Shown: in pieces, positions 63,627 to 64,000 of the stretch
Numbering within the stretch: the stretch's first letter is position 1
How the letters are laid out: the number at the start of each line of letters is the position of its first letter
Origin: an uncultured Parolsenella sp.
Lineage (GTDB): Bacteria; Actinomycetota; Coriobacteriia; Coriobacteriales; Atopobiaceae
Assembly (NCBI RefSeq): GCF_934660935.1
Contig: NZ_CAKUIH010000002.1
Span: 143,913 to 207,912, forward strand
Length of the DNA stretch: 64,000 bases
Direction: 5' to 3'
The notes under the pieces: generated by a model
What the model was told of the DNA's origin: nothing
Databases searched by the model: none
What the model saw: only the letters and a program-made list of their open reading frames with translations
Program-made: the position numbers and the translations under genes

Positions 63627-64000
63627 TACTTTGCAGCCTTGGGGTCGAAGATGAAGTTGTCGATCAGGCGCGTCTTGCCGATGTAAACGGCCATGGCGCA
63701 CAGGATCGGCTCGTCGGCGATCTTCTCGATCTGGACGATGTTCTCGAAGTCGACCATCTTCACGTAGTCGATCTTCGCGAGCGGCTCGGCCTCGATGATG
63801 GCCTTCATGGCGTCGAGCACGGTCGCGGCGTCACGCTCGCCGTCCTCGACCATCTTCTGGCCGGCGAACACGGCACGCGACAGGCACAGCGCGGCCACGC
63901 GCTCCTCGGCGGAGAGATAGGTGTTGCGCGAGCTCTTGGCCAGGCCGTCCTCCTCGCGGATAATCGGGCAGCCGACGATCTGGATGCCGAAGTTGAGGTC
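63626..64000 (-). CDS. panC: PanC, pantothenate synthetase (5' end beyond window)
   Basis: This is the C-terminal part of the ligase joining pantoate and beta-alanine with ATP. The frame runs to the window edge and reads DLNFGIQIVGCPIIREEDGLAKSSRNTYLSAEERVAAL, which contains the family's ATP/substrate loop (REEDGLAKSSRN). KIDYVKMVDFENI and the closing IGKTRLIDNFIF complete it. About 124 of some 280 residues are visible. The DUF2520 gene follows with a 1-nt overlap, so it is co-translated with panC. Confidence 0.95.
   Translation of the reverse strand, partial: DLNFGIQIVGCPIIREEDGLAKSSRNTYLSAEERVAALCLSRAVFAGQKMVEDGERDAATVLDAMKAIIEAEPLAKIDYVKMVDFENIVQIEKIADEPILCAMAVYIGKTRLIDNFIFDPKAAK

Overview
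The window is 64 kb of dense, high-GC chromosome from what looks like an anaerobic Gram-positive actinobacterium of the class Coriobacteriia (an Olsenella/Atopobium-like relative is my best guess). This is inferred from the gene content: a division cluster with ftsZ and sepF but no ftsA, a ygeXYW-type purine/diaminopropionate cluster, two LtaS-like sulfatases and man-type PTS genes. No rRNA, tRNA, CRISPR array, prophage or complete insertion sequence was recognised.

Layout. 1-13.8 kb: cell wall and division cluster (murG-murC-murB-ftsQ-ftsZ-pgeF ... yggS-sepF-proC-yggT). A complete phosphate uptake operon (pstS, fused pstC-pstA, pstB, phoU) sits between pgeF and yggS, which are usually adjacent. 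13.8-24 kb: an orphan vsr endonuclease, a metallophosphatase/SGNH hydrolase/ATP-grasp-like trio, dgt, rarA, and a SigB-type sigma factor preceded by a degenerate anti-sigma-like protein. 24-38 kb: the conserved alaS-ruvX-mltG-aroK-aroB-pepQ-efp-asp23-nusB-xseB block. It is interrupted between pepQ and efp by a mannose-family PTS operon with an AT-rich, palindrome-filled promoter region. The aroB-like gene has lost nearly all recognisable catalytic motifs.

38-47 kb: a seven-gene catabolic cluster, ygeX-ygeY-ygeW-arcC-(ModE HTH::MocA)-hyuA-ridA. It resembles the core of the cluster linked to anaerobic purine/urate use in gut bacteria, but no xanthine dehydrogenase, ygfK or ssnA is present here. 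Five copies of a 25-37 bp palindrome with a shared core lie between xseB and ygeX, between ygeY and ygeW, and after ridA, so they bracket and punctuate the cluster. A cold-shock protein follows.

47.8-64 kb: mostly minus-strand genes. They are two tandem lipoteichoic-acid-synthase-like sulfatases, a small membrane HMA-domain protein, folA-thyA, a Pro-rich membrane protein, panD, pdxS-pdxT with divergent pdxR, an AbiEi/nuclease-like gene in a lower-GC patch beside a MITE-like element, and a DUF2520 protein with the 3' part of panC. The 586 bp between panD and pdxT has no convincing gene but holds several strong hairpins.

The most interesting items are the palindrome family around the ygeXYW cluster, the degenerate AroB, the two transporter operons embedded in conserved housekeeping blocks, the phased direct repeats at pdxR, and the 142-bp inverted-repeat element near 60.9 kb.
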